The position numbers and the translations under genes are program-made. From NCBI GenBank assembly GCA_009379795.1, contig WHTC01000006.1, positions 1 through 40,681 on the forward strand: a stretch of DNA of 40,681 nucleotides, written 5' to 3'. Every line of letters starts with the position of its first letter. The stretch's first letter is position 1. This DNA comes from Nitriliruptorales bacterium. Lineage in GTDB: Bacteria > Actinomycetota > Nitriliruptoria > Euzebyales > Egibacteraceae. This document shows, piece by piece, positions 17,793 through 26,700 of the stretch. The notes below the pieces were generated by a model. The model was not told the origin of the DNA and ran no database searches. It was given only the letters and a program-made list of their open reading frames with translations.

Positions 17793-18943
17793 GCGCCGAG
17801 CCGCCCCCCGCCTCGTGGGACATCCCCGGCCAGCGCCGTGCCGCTGCCGTCCTCCAGGGGGCGTGCGCCCGGGACGAGGTCAGCCATGCCTGGGCGTTTG
17901 TGGGACCGGCAGGGGTGGGCCAGGAGCAGGCCGCGCGCACGCTGGCCGCCGCGCTCAACTGCGCTCAGGCGGCCGAGGGCGCGCCCTGCGGCGCTTGCGA
18001 CGTCTGCCAGCGCTGCCGCCGCGGCGCCTTCCCCTCCTTCTGGGAGTTCGCTCCCTCCGGCAGTTTCCATCGTGTGAACGAGGTGCGTGAGCAGTGGCTG
18101 GCGACGGCCTTCCGCAGTGCTGTTGAGGGGCGTTGGAAGGTGCTGCGGATCATTGACGCGCACCGCATGAACGAGGCGGCGGCCAACGCCTTCCTCAAGG
18201 GTCTGGAGGAGCCCCCGCCCAATGCGGTCTGGGTGCTGGACATCGCCGACCCTGACGAGTTGCCCGACACGATCCTGTCGCGCTGCCGGACGGTGCGCTT
18301 CGTGGCCTGGACTCCCGACGAACTGCGTGCTGAGACGCGGCGGCTTGGCCTGGACGACGACCAGGATCGGGCGCTGGCGGTACGGGCCTCCCTCGGGTCG
18401 CCAGTGGCTCTGGCACGGCTGGCCGCCCCCGGTGGACTGGATGATCTGCGCATGCATCGGGAGATCCCCCGCCGGCTGCGCGAGCAGGGTTCCGGCTACG
18501 CGGTGCTGGCAGCCCGGCAGTTGGATGAGGAGGGCAAGCGCCGGAGCGCCGCGTTGAAGGCCGAGGGCCGTGCAGAACTGGAGGCGCTGGCGGAGTTGTA
18601 CGGGGATGCGCTCCCGCGCGGGGTCGCCAAGCAGGTGGAGGATGGCCTGTCCCGGCGGGAGCGCGAGGCGCGCCTGAGCACGCTGCAGGCGGCTCTGGAC
18701 GACCTGGTCGGGTGGTACCGCGACTGCCTGCTGGTAGCGGCTGGCGGGCATCCCGCGCAGGCGCTGCACGCCGACGACGCGAAGGCGCTGCAGGCCGACG
18801 CCGCTGCGTCCAGTCCCGCGGCCACCCTGCGCGCCATCGACCTGGTGCTCGCCGCGCGCGAGGATCTGGAGCTCAACGTCCAGCAGACCCTCGCCCTGGA
18901 GGCGCTGTTCCTGGAACTGGCGAACCTCGCGCTGACCACCTGA
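17789..18943 (+). CDS. holB: DNA polymerase III delta' subunit
   Basis: This is a clamp-loader subunit of the replisome, 384 residues. The N-terminal AAA+ domain has a zinc-binding knot, CGACDVCQRC, and the Walker B-like and SRC region LPDTILSRCRTVRF, with the trigger NAFLKGLEEPPPNAVWVL. Walker A is degenerate (GPAGVGQEQAAR): the lysine and serine/threonine are missing. That is expected for delta', which does not bind ATP in E. coli. The C-terminal half is a helical collar domain. The ATGA overlap with mfs-tmk makes coupled expression of nucleotide supply and replication genes likely. It converges on comB with nine bases between stops. Confidence 0.92.
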   Translation: MSAEPPPASWDIPGQRRAAAVLQGACARDEVSHAWAFVGPAGVGQEQAARTLAAALNCAQAAEGAPCGACDVCQRCRRGAFPSFWEFAPSGSFHRVNEVREQWLATAFRSAVEGRWKVLRIIDAHRMNEAAANAFLKGLEEPPPNAVWVLDIADPDELPDTILSRCRTVRFVAWTPDELRAETRRLGLDDDQDRALAVRASLGSPVALARLAAPGGLDDLRMHREIPRRLREQGSGYAVLAARQLDEEGKRRSAALKAEGRAELEALAELYGDALPRGVAKQVEDGLSRREREARLSTLQAALDDLVGWYRDCLLVAAGGHPAQALHADDAKALQADAAASSPAATLRAIDLVLAAREDLELNVQQTLALEALFLELANLALTT

Positions 18944-18952
18944 GTGCGGGCG

Positions 18953-19657
18953 TCAGGCGGCGATCGTGGTCATGACCAGCGCCTCTCCCCGCTGGCGCAC
19001 GGCGAGCGCGTGGTCGAAACGGTTCGCCTCGCTCGCCAGCTCCAGGTCCTCCAGCGGAAACGCGACCTTGGCGGGGTCGGCGAACCGGCGGCCGGCGGTG
19101 GAGGCCCGGATCCGGGCCAGGAACGGCTCCACCGCCGGCGCCAGCCCCGCGACCAACGCGGCGATGTACTCGGCGCAGGCGCGGTCCTCCTCACCGTCCC
19201 GGCGCTCGTCGGCGCCGGTGACGACAAAGGTCACGGTGTCGGGCTTCAACCGCCGGAGCATCCGGGCTGTGGCCGCCGCCGAGACGAAGCTGGCCGCGAG
19301 CAGCCGGCTGGCCCTGGCGCTGCGCACCAGGCCCTGTGTGCCGGCCGTCGTGCGGTGGACGATCACGCACCCGCTCAGGTCGCGGCGCCTGACCTCGGCG
19401 GGGGAGTTGCTGAGGTCGAAGCCGTCCACCGGCAGCCCGGCGACCTCCCCGGCCACCAGCAGCGCGGGATCGCGCTCTCGCGCCAGCAGCGCCTCGTCGA
19501 CGGTGGCGACGGGGCGGATCTCCCGGACCCCGGCGGCGAAGGCGTAGCTGGCCATCGTGAACGCCCGCAGCACGTCGATCACGACCACGGTGCCCTCGGC
19601 TTGTGCACAGGTCGTCAGGTCCGCCATGACCGTCCGCATGCTCACAGCCTGCGGCAC
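18953..19657 (-). CDS. comB: 2-phosphosulfolactate phosphatase (ComB) family protein
   Basis: This is a 234-residue member of the ComB family, which hydrolyses 2-phosphosulfolactate in coenzyme M synthesis in archaea. It carries the family signature VVVIDVLRAFTMASYAFAAG, the segment LVAGEVAGLPVDGFDLSNSP, and VIVHRTTAGTQGL. Bacterial homologues are common where coenzyme M is not made, so the true substrate here is uncertain. No other coenzyme M gene is seen. GTG 19657 starts eight bases after the stop of the upstream gene, so it is the third gene of a likely operon with the GGDEF-EAL and coupling-ATPase-like genes. ATG 19639 is an alternative start. Confidence 0.85.
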   Translation of the reverse strand: MPQAVSMRTVMADLTTCAQAEGTVVVIDVLRAFTMASYAFAAGVREIRPVATVDEALLARERDPALLVAGEVAGLPVDGFDLSNSPAEVRRRDLSGCVIVHRTTAGTQGLVRSARASRLLAASFVSAAATARMLRRLKPDTVTFVVTGADERRDGEEDRACAEYIAALVAGLAPAVEPFLARIRASTAGRRFADPAKVAFPLEDLELASEANRFDHALAVRQRGEALVMTTIAA

Positions 19658-19665
19658 AACCGATC

Positions 19666-21525
19666 TCAGCCTTCGGCGGCGTGCCGCGACACGCGGGGGA
19701 ACGAGGCGATGGCCGGGTTGCAGTCGCCGAATACCACCCGGCGGCCACCCCCGACCCCCAACAGTGCGAATGCGGTCTCCGGCAGGGTCTGCAGGACGGT
19801 CGGCTCGACGTGGAACTCATAGACCCGTGACCGGGTCTGGCCGCCCTGACGGCTTTCTGCCCAAGCCTGGTTCACCGACTGGGACCAGTCGGCCGAGCGT
19901 GACGAGGTCACCACCACCGAGGTGGTAGCCCTTCGGTCGGGGACCCAGCCCGAGCCGGTCGTCCTGCTGCGCTCGTTGGCCTCGCTGGTGGCGCTCGCCT
20001 CGGAGCCGCCCGCGCTCGTGCCGCGTGCATCGGTGAAGGTCTGGCCGAGCTGCATCGTGAGATCGCTCAACTCGAAACGGTGACCCCGGCCGATGAACTC
20101 CGCCGCGGTCGCGGCCTCCCTGCCGTTACCCAGGCGCATGACCACGGTGGCGCCGGCGCCGGCACCGAGGAAGCGCTCCGCGATGTCGCGCAGGTGGTGG
20201 AACATCACCAGGAGTTGGACCTGCGAGCGCTCGGCCTGGCGGGCCAGCCGTTCCAGCGCGCCGTCCCCGAGCCTGTCCGCGCCGGCCACCGCCACGGTCT
20301 GCCGCCAGTTCGCGGCCGGCGCGTTGCGCAGCCCATGCAGCAGGGCCTGGACCACTACCCGATCCAGCAGTTCCTTGCGGGCGCTGTCGTGACCACCGGT
20401 CTCCACGACCAGCACGCCCTCGGCCGGTCGGAGACGGGCTGCGGTCGCGGGGTTCGCGGGCGCGGCTCCACCGAGCAGGTCGAGGCTGATCCGAAGCAGT
20501 CGCAGGCGCTCACGCGCGCGTTCGGTGCCTGCGGCTCGTTCGATCTCTTCGACCAACCGGTCGACCTCGGCGGGCGCCAGCACCCCCTGCTGGTCGGACT
20601 CGCCGAGCAGCGTGCGGATCCCCGCGGCCAGCCGGGTCACCGACGCCGGCCCCTGCAGGCACCCAGCCACGGTGCGCAGCAGGTCGGCGTCGGCCGCGCG
20701 GTCGTCGGGTCCGTCATCACCGCGGGCGCGGCCGGCGTGGATGGCGTCGGTGAACAGCGTCACCACATCGTCGCCGCCGAGGCCGGCCAGCAGGTCGATC
20801 CGGTCGAGCTCATCCGGCAGCCTGATGCCCGCCACTGCCTTTCCCACCTGGCCGGCCAGAGCGGCCAGATCGTCGGCGACGCCGTACTCGCTGAAGTCCA
20901 GGACCAGCAGCGCCGCGTCCTGGCTCAGCCGTGAGCAGCCGAAGGTCGCCAGCAGCGAGTTCCAGCCGACTCCTCCGCCCCCCACCACGTCGATGCGCGC
21001 CCCGATCGGCTGCGCTGGCAGCGGATACCACAGCGGCGCCTGCGCCAGGCGGTGCAACTCGGACTCCTCCTGAAGCTCAACCTGTCGGCGCCACTCGTCG
21101 ACCCGGCGCAGATGCTCTGCCCACAGCCGGGTGCGCCGCTGCTCGTACGTCTGCTCCGACTCCTCCCACTCACGGCGAAGCTGACGCTCGCGGGCTCCGA
21201 CGGCGCGGAGCAGAGGGTAGATCGCACCGAAGGTGCCAACGGACAGCAGGGGACCCCACCAGCTCTGGCCGAGCAGGATCAGCCCGGCGACGAACAGCGC
21301 AACCACGATCCCCGCGACCAGCGGTCCGGGGGGCCCGCTGGCCCGCGCTTGGTGCAGGGCGTAGGCGTACGCCAGTTCGTCGGGGGCGGGCGGCTCGTGC
21401 CAGACCGGCTCCTCCTCGGCGAGGGAACCGGGCTGCACGGGCCCGAGTTCGGCGGCCTCCCAGCCCAGCCGGTCCCGGCCGGCGAACAGCAAGTGCGGAT
21501 CGAAGCCACCTGCCATCTCGTCCAT
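19666..21525 (-). CDS. Membrane-anchored TraD/HerA-like protein with a degenerate Walker A
   Basis: This is a 619-residue protein. Two membrane helices span about residues 68-108, and a charged coiled-coil segment about 112-160 (REWEESEQTYEQRRTRLW). A RecA-like region then starts at RIDVVGGGGVGWNSLLATFG. That is the place of a FtsK/HerA/VirD4 P-loop, but tryptophan and asparagine replace the lysine and its partner. A later VAVAGADRLGDGALERL resembles a Walker B strand. LLVMFHHLRDIAERFLG followed by ATVVMRLGNGREAATAAEFIG resembles the C-terminal part of type IV coupling ATPases, and the tail EFHVEPTVLQTLPETAFALL resembles their ends. A Ser/Thr-rich insert lies at about 520-575. It is probably an inactive scaffold; no relaxase or conjugation gene is nearby. 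The family call is inference. Confidence 0.6.
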   Translation of the reverse strand: MDEMAGGFDPHLLFAGRDRLGWEAAELGPVQPGSLAEEEPVWHEPPAPDELAYAYALHQARASGPPGPLVAGIVVALFVAGLILLGQSWWGPLLSVGTFGAIYPLLRAVGARERQLRREWEESEQTYEQRRTRLWAEHLRRVDEWRRQVELQEESELHRLAQAPLWYPLPAQPIGARIDVVGGGGVGWNSLLATFGCSRLSQDAALLVLDFSEYGVADDLAALAGQVGKAVAGIRLPDELDRIDLLAGLGGDDVVTLFTDAIHAGRARGDDGPDDRAADADLLRTVAGCLQGPASVTRLAAGIRTLLGESDQQGVLAPAEVDRLVEEIERAAGTERARERLRLLRISLDLLGGAAPANPATAARLRPAEGVLVVETGGHDSARKELLDRVVVQALLHGLRNAPAANWRQTVAVAGADRLGDGALERLARQAERSQVQLLVMFHHLRDIAERFLGAGAGATVVMRLGNGREAATAAEFIGRGHRFELSDLTMQLGQTFTDARGTSAGGSEASATSEANERSRTTGSGWVPDRRATTSVVVTSSRSADWSQSVNQAWAESRQGGQTRSRVYEFHVEPTVLQTLPETAFALLGVGGGRRVVFGDCNPAIASFPRVSRHAAEG

Positions 21526-21532
21526 GAGGTGA

Positions 21533-21538
21533 AGGCTA
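21533..21538 (-). promoter_or_regulatory. Possible internal -10, leaderless start
   Basis: On the minus strand TAGCCT is followed by seven bases and ATG 21525, and no Shine-Dalgarno sequence precedes that ATG. The TraD-like gene could therefore have its own promoter within the 36-base gap after the GGDEF-EAL gene. Confidence 0.35.
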
Positions 21539-21561
21539 TCCGCAACGGAGGGCGGCTCGGG

Positions 21562-23514
21562 TCATGCCAAGGATGCGGGCAGGCACTCGCCATGGCGCGT
21601 GGCCAGCAGGTCTTCGAGATCCTCCGGACCGAGGGGATAGGAGAACAGGTAGCCCTGGCCGAGGTCGCAGCCGAGTCGCCGCAGATGGGCCAGCTGCCCG
21701 CTGCTCTCGATGCCCTCGGCGATGATCTGCATGTCCAGGGTCCGGGCCATCTGCACGATGCCTTCGGTCAGCTTGGCCTGTCGCCCATCGCTGCCCAGGC
21801 CGGCGACGAAGGAGCGGTCGATCTTCAGCACGTCAACCGGCAGCCGCTGAAGGTAGGACAGCGAGCAGTACCCGGTGCCGAAGTCATCCACAGCAAGCCG
21901 GATCCCGAGTTCCTTGAGGCTGTGGACCGTCGCGGCGGCGGACTGTGTGTCGCGCAGCAGCGTGCTCTCGGTGAGTTCGAGCACCAGGCACGCCGGCGGC
22001 AGGCCGGAGTTCTCCAGCGCCCGCTCCACGTCCTCCACGACGGCGCCCTCGTCGAGCTGCGTGCTCGTCAGGTTGACGCTGATCGACAGCGGCTGGCCAG
22101 GGAAGCGCGCCCGGCACGCCTGCGCCTGCAGGCATGCCCGCTCCAGCACCCAGCGGCCGATCGGCCGCATCAGCCGCGTCTCCTCGGCCACCGGCAGGAA
22201 CTCGTCCGGCAGCAGCGTGCCGAGCTGCGGGTGCTGCCACCGCAGCAGCGCTTCGGTGGCCACCGCGCGCCCGCTGCCGAGTTCAACGATCGGCTGGTAG
22301 TGCAGGAACAGCTCGCGCCGGGCGAGGGCGTTGGCGAGATCCGCGCGCAGGCTCAGGCGCTGCAGGGCGCCGTTCTGCAGCGCCGCGTCAAACACCGCCA
22401 CCTGGCCTTTGCCCTGGCTCTTCGCCTGGCGCATGGCCATGTCCGCGTCCCGCAGCAGCGAGGCGGCCGAGGCACCTTCGTTGGTCAAGGCGATACCGAC
22501 GCAGGCGTGCATGGTGAGGGTCAGCCCGTGCAGCGCCAGCGGCTGGGCCACCACTTCGACGAGTCCGCGAGCCACCTGCACCGCCGTGTGCATGCTGGGC
22601 AGGTCGACCAGCAGGACGCCGAACTCGTCGCCGCCAAGACGGGCCGCCAGGTCATCGGGGCGCAGGCACCCGTTGATCCGAAGCGCGACCTTCAGCAGCA
22701 ACTCGTCACCGACGGCGTGGCCCAGCGTGTCGTTGACGGTCTTGAAGTCGTCGATGTCCAGGAACAGGACAGCAAGCAGCCGAGGACGGCCGTTGCGGAC
22801 GGCCAGTGCCTCCTCCACCCTCCGGTGGAACAGCAGACGGTTGGGCAGAGCGGTCAGCGGGTCGTGCAGCGCCTGATGGACGAGTTTCGCCTCAATTGCC
22901 TTGCGCTGGGTGATCTCATGGACGTTGAGGACGAACCCCGCGACCGCGGGGTCCTCGCGCAGGTCGGAGAGTTTGGACTCCACCCAGAGGATGCTGCCGT
23001 CGGCCCGCTGGAGTCGCAGGTCGAAGGGCAGCACCGCGGCGTCCTCCTCTTCGAGATCGCGGAGGGCGCCGGTCAGCAGCGGCAGGTCTTCAGGGTGCAC
23101 CAGGTCGGCCGTATCCATGCCGACGCAGTCGTTCGGCTCCAGCCCCACCAGCCTGCCTGCGGCCGGACTCAGGTAGGTGATGCCGCCGTGCCCATCGATC
23201 ACCAGAGCAAGGTCAGGAGCATGCCGGAGCAGTGATTGGAACAAGCGGTCGCCGGGGATCGTGGCCCACCGGTACCGAGCGGTCCGTCGGCGGGCGAGGC
23301 GCCACAGCGCGAGCGCCATCAGCAGACCCGCCCAGGCGGCCAGGACCCATCCCCACGCCACACCGACCGACCCTGAGGGGATAACCAGGAGCGCAACCAA
23401 GGCGCCCAAGGGAAGGAACAGCGGCAGGCACACAACGTCGGTGGGCCCGCGCCGCCTCCGCGGCCGCGGGGCTGCGGGACCGCAGCGCTGGTGTTTCACG
23501 CGGGAGTTGCCCAT
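21562..23514 (-). CDS. Membrane PAS-GGDEF-EAL cyclic-di-GMP enzyme
   Basis: This is a 650-residue signalling protein. Two N-terminal membrane helices (LFLPLGALVALLVIP and WGWVLAAWAGLLMALALW) are followed by a PAS domain (about 85-195; HAPDLALVIDGHGGITYLSP), a GGDEF domain and an EAL domain. The GGDEF motif is intact (ARLGGDEFGVLL, near residue 291), with an RPDD inhibitory site five residues before it. The phosphodiesterase motifs are intact too: TEALLRWQHP, NLTSTQL, ELTES, DDFGTGYCSLSYL and AEGIES. Both making and breaking of c-di-GMP are therefore possible, with PAS as the likely switch. ATG 23514 has GGAG seven bases upstream; the track start at 23634 would add an arginine-rich leader. It heads a three-gene minus-strand run. 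Confidence 0.93.
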   Translation of the reverse strand: MGNSRVKHQRCGPAAPRPRRRRGPTDVVCLPLFLPLGALVALLVIPSGSVGVAWGWVLAAWAGLLMALALWRLARRRTARYRWATIPGDRLFQSLLRHAPDLALVIDGHGGITYLSPAAGRLVGLEPNDCVGMDTADLVHPEDLPLLTGALRDLEEEDAAVLPFDLRLQRADGSILWVESKLSDLREDPAVAGFVLNVHEITQRKAIEAKLVHQALHDPLTALPNRLLFHRRVEEALAVRNGRPRLLAVLFLDIDDFKTVNDTLGHAVGDELLLKVALRINGCLRPDDLAARLGGDEFGVLLVDLPSMHTAVQVARGLVEVVAQPLALHGLTLTMHACVGIALTNEGASAASLLRDADMAMRQAKSQGKGQVAVFDAALQNGALQRLSLRADLANALARRELFLHYQPIVELGSGRAVATEALLRWQHPQLGTLLPDEFLPVAEETRLMRPIGRWVLERACLQAQACRARFPGQPLSISVNLTSTQLDEGAVVEDVERALENSGLPPACLVLELTESTLLRDTQSAAATVHSLKELGIRLAVDDFGTGYCSLSYLQRLPVDVLKIDRSFVAGLGSDGRQAKLTEGIVQMARTLDMQIIAEGIESSGQLAHLRRLGCDLGQGYLFSYPLGPEDLEDLLATRHGECLPASLA

Positions 23515-23525
23515 GCCATGTCTCC

Positions 23526-23562
23526 GACGCGGAGGATCCTCTTTTCTGCGGCGCGCCGCGTC
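23526..23562 (-). repeat. Inverted repeat next to the GGDEF-EAL ribosome site
   Basis: GACGCGG (23526-23532) pairs with CCGCGTC (23556-23562) across a 23-base loop that itself contains AGGATCCT. In mRNA sense the stem ends one base before the GGAG used for ATG 23514, so folding could affect translation. Confidence 0.45.
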
Positions 23563-23627
23563 GCACCCGCACGCACGCTCACTGTTCGGCTGGCCTGTCG
23601 GCTGGCTCGGCCGCGCGGGGTCGCCCT

Positions 23628-23641
23628 CCCCCATCCGGGGG
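23628..23641. repeat. Short GC hairpin in the GGDEF-EAL leader
   Basis: CCCCC-ATCC-GGGGG is a perfect five-pair stem with a tetraloop. In mRNA sense it is preceded by CTTT and followed by AGGGCGACC. No T tract follows, so a terminator is unlikely. Confidence 0.4.
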
Positions 23642-23664
23642 AAAGTCTGCCACCTTTGACCATG

Positions 23665-23686
23665 TGATAGCTAAAATGATACTAAA
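23665..23686. repeat. Tandem TGATA(G)CTAAA repeat in AT-rich island
   Basis: TGATAGCTAAAA (23665-23676) is followed directly by TGATACTAAA (23677-23686). Two near-identical AT-rich units in a roughly 70 percent GC genome, at the likely promoter of a c-di-GMP gene, suggest a regulator-binding site. Confidence 0.4.
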
Positions 23687-23751
23687 TACTCCAATGGCCC
23701 TGACGCTGTGTGATCTGACGCTCGGGCGGTCACCGCACCCCCCGGTCGCCC

Positions 23752-26700
23752 TCAGGCCAGTAGACGGAGTTCGCGAAGGGCGACCGACAGGCCGGCGAGG
23801 TCATGAACGTCGCCCGCCTGGAGATCGCCGAGGACGCTCAGGCAGCGCTGGACCGGTTCGTCGCACTGCGCGAGCCAGGACGCCAGGCGCGCCTCGGGGG
23901 GGTCCTCGCGGCCGGTCGCGTGCAGGACCGCCGCGGTCAGCGCGCGGTGCTGGCTGAAGAAGTCGTCGCGCATGGCGTCGCGCGCGAGCGTCTGCCAGCG
24001 GTCGTCGCGCGGCAGCGCCGTGATGCGGCGCCGCAGCCACCCCAGTTCCAACTTCTCGCTCAGCAGGAAGTAGATGCTCGCCGCCGCCTGGATGGGCTCC
24101 CCGGTCTTGGCTTCCACCTCGACCAGCGGCAGCGCCGCGAGCATGATGTCGAGCACCGCGACGCGGCCGGCCAGCCCGGGCGGCACCTCCTGAGCGATCA
24201 GCGCCTCGCCTGCCCGCTCGATCGCCTCCCGCTCCGCGCCCGACAGAACCTCTGGCAGCAGCGCGCCCAGGGCCGCCGGGCCGTGGGCGTAGCGCGAGAT
24301 CATCGCGGTGATGTCGATCGGCCGGCGCGGTCGCAGCAGCCAGCGGGTCGCGCGCTCCACCAACCGCCGCGCGTCCAGGATCATCGCCGTCTGCGTCTCG
24401 GCGGCCACCTGGTTGTCCAGCGCCACGATGCTGGCCTGCATCCCCTCGACGTCGAAGACCTCGCGGGCGACGGTGAACGCCCGAGCCACCTCGTCGGAAG
24501 GAGCCCCGGTCTCCTCGCCCAAGCGGTGCACGAAGGTCATGCCCGCCTCGTTGACGATCGTGTTCGACAGGCAGGTCGCGATGATCTCCCGCCGCAACCG
24601 GTGGTCGTACATGCGCTTGCCGAAACGCTCCCGCAGCGCGGTAGGGAAGTAGCGCTCCAACTCAACCGACAGGTACGGGTCATCAGGCGCGTCGGAGTCC
24701 AGCAACTCGTCCTTGAGCGCGATCTTGCTGTACGCCAGCAGCACCGCGAACTCCGGCGAGGTGAGACCGCGCCCGTCCGACGCCCGCTCGTCAAGGACCT
24801 GATCGTCGGGCAGGAACTCCAACCCGCGGTCCAGGCGGCCGGCCTGCTCCAAGCTCCGCAGGTACCTCCGGTGCACGTTGACCATCGCCCCGGCGTTCAC
24901 CGCCGCGTTGCTGATCGCCTGGGTCTGCGCCTGGTTGTCGCGCAGGACGAGGCCCGCGACGTCCTCGGTCAATTCCTCCAGCAGGATGTTGCGCTGCTTG
25001 CGGGTCAGATCGCCGGCGTCGACGACCGCGTCAACCAGGATCTTGATATTGACCTCGTGGTCAGAGCAGTCCACCCCGGCGGAATTATCGATGGCGTCGG
25101 TGTTGACCCTGCCGCCGCCCAGGGCGTACTCGATCCTGGCCCGCTGGGTCAACCCCAGGTTGCCACCCTCCCCGACGACCCGGCAGCGCAGTTCGTTCGC
25201 GTTCACCCGGACCGTGTCGTTGGCCTTGTCGCCCACTTTGGCGTGGCTCTCGTCGCTGGCCTTGACGAACGTGCCGATCCCACCGTTCCAGAGCAGATCG
25301 ACGGGGGCGCGTAACAGCGCGCTGATGACCTCGCTCGGGGTCAGCGCCCCGGCCGCGACGCCCAGCGCCCGCCGTGCCTCGGGCGACAGCGTCACCGACT
25401 TGGCGCTGCGCGGCCACACCCCGCCACCGGCGGAGATCGCGCCGCGGTCGTAGTCCGCCCATGACGATCGGGGAAGGGCGAACATCCGCTCGCGCTCGCG
25501 GAAGCTCACCTCCGGATCCGGGTCGGGGTCCAGGAATACATGGCGGTGGTCGAACGCGCCCACGAGCTTGAGCTGAGGCGACAGCAGCATGCCATTGCCG
25601 AACACGTCCCCGGACATGTCCCCGATCCCGACGACGCTGACCTCCGTGGTGGGGACGTCGATGCCCAGTTCGCGGAAGTGCCGTTTGACCGACTCCCATG
25701 CCCCGCGCGCGGTGATGCCCATCTTCTTGTGGTCATAGCCGGTGGAGCCGCCCGAGGCGAACGCGTCGCCCGGCCAGTAGCCGTACTCCTTGGCGATGCT
25801 GTTGGCCAGATCGGAGAAGGTGGCGGTCCCCTTATCGGCGGCGACCACCAGGTACGGGTCGTCATCGTCGTAGCGCACGACTCGCTCAGGTGGGCGGACC
25901 TCGCCGTTGACAAGGTTGTCGGTCAGGTCCAGGAGGCCCCGGACGAACGTCGCATAGCAGGCACGCACCTGCTGACTCATCGCTTCGCGACTGCGGTCTG
26001 CCGGCGGTCGCTTGACGACGAACCCGCCCTTCGCGCCCACCGGCACGATCACGGCGTTCTTGACGGTCTGGGCTTTGACCAGGCCGAGTACCTCGGTGCG
26101 AAAGTCCTCCCGCCGGTCCGACCAGCGCAGGCCCCCGCGCGCGACCTTGCCCCCACGCAGATGGATCCCCTCGGTCTGGGGGGAATAGACGAAGATCTCG
26201 TACGCCGGCCGGGGCAGGGGCAGGTCGGGGACCCCCTCCGGGTCGAGCTTCAGCGACAGGTAGGGCTTCGCGCGCCCGTCGGTGCTTCTCTGGTAGTGGT
26301 TCGTGCGCACGGTCGCCTGGATCAGCGCCAGGAACCCGCGCAGGATGCGGTCCTCGTCGAGGCCGGTGACCTGGTCGATCGCCTCGGTGATCGCGGTGAC
26401 TGACGCGCCGGTGCCGCGTGCGGCCCCATCGCCGCGGTCGGGGTCGAAGCGCTCATGGAACAGCCCGACCAGTTGCCGGGCGATCCGTGGATGGGCCGTC
26501 AGGGCCTGCTCCATATAGGTCTGGCTGAAGCGGCTGCCGACCTGCCGCAGGTACTTGGCATAGGCCCGCAGAACCAGGATGTCGCGCCAGGGCAGACGCG
26601 CCCTCAGGACCAGCCGGTTGAAGCCGTCGTTCTCGGTCTCGCCGTGCCACAGCCGGGCGAAGGCGTCGGAGAAGGTGTCCTTGACCTCCTCGGTGTCCAA

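Larger units (their letters stand above)
23515..23751 (-). promoter_or_regulatory. Structured leader and AT-rich promoter island of the GGDEF-EAL gene
   Basis: Between the glutamate dehydrogenase stop and ATG 23514 lies an AT-rich island (about 23662-23692), very unlike its surroundings. Minus-strand candidates for -10 there include TAGTAT (23679-23684). Transcription from it would give a leader of about 150 bases containing two perfect inverted repeats (listed separately), the second just before the ribosome site. The layout is that of a regulated leader; no known riboswitch motif was recognised. Confidence 0.45.

Noticed and set aside
17789-18943. Loss of function in delta' because of its broken Walker A
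   Set aside because: Delta' subunits normally have a degenerate P-loop, so this is expected rather than damage.
19666-21525. Conjugative element
   Set aside because: The coupling-ATPase-like protein has no relaxase, other type IV secretion gene, integrase or attachment repeat near it.
21052-23235. 727-codon plus-strand ORF
   Set aside because: Antisense to the GGDEF-EAL gene and the TraD-like gene; no family resemblance.
23656-23683. Plus-strand promoter TTGACC-17-ATACTA
   Set aside because: The spacing is good, but it would transcribe antisense into the glutamate dehydrogenase gene with no plus-strand gene beyond. The AT-rich island more likely serves the minus-strand GGDEF-EAL gene.
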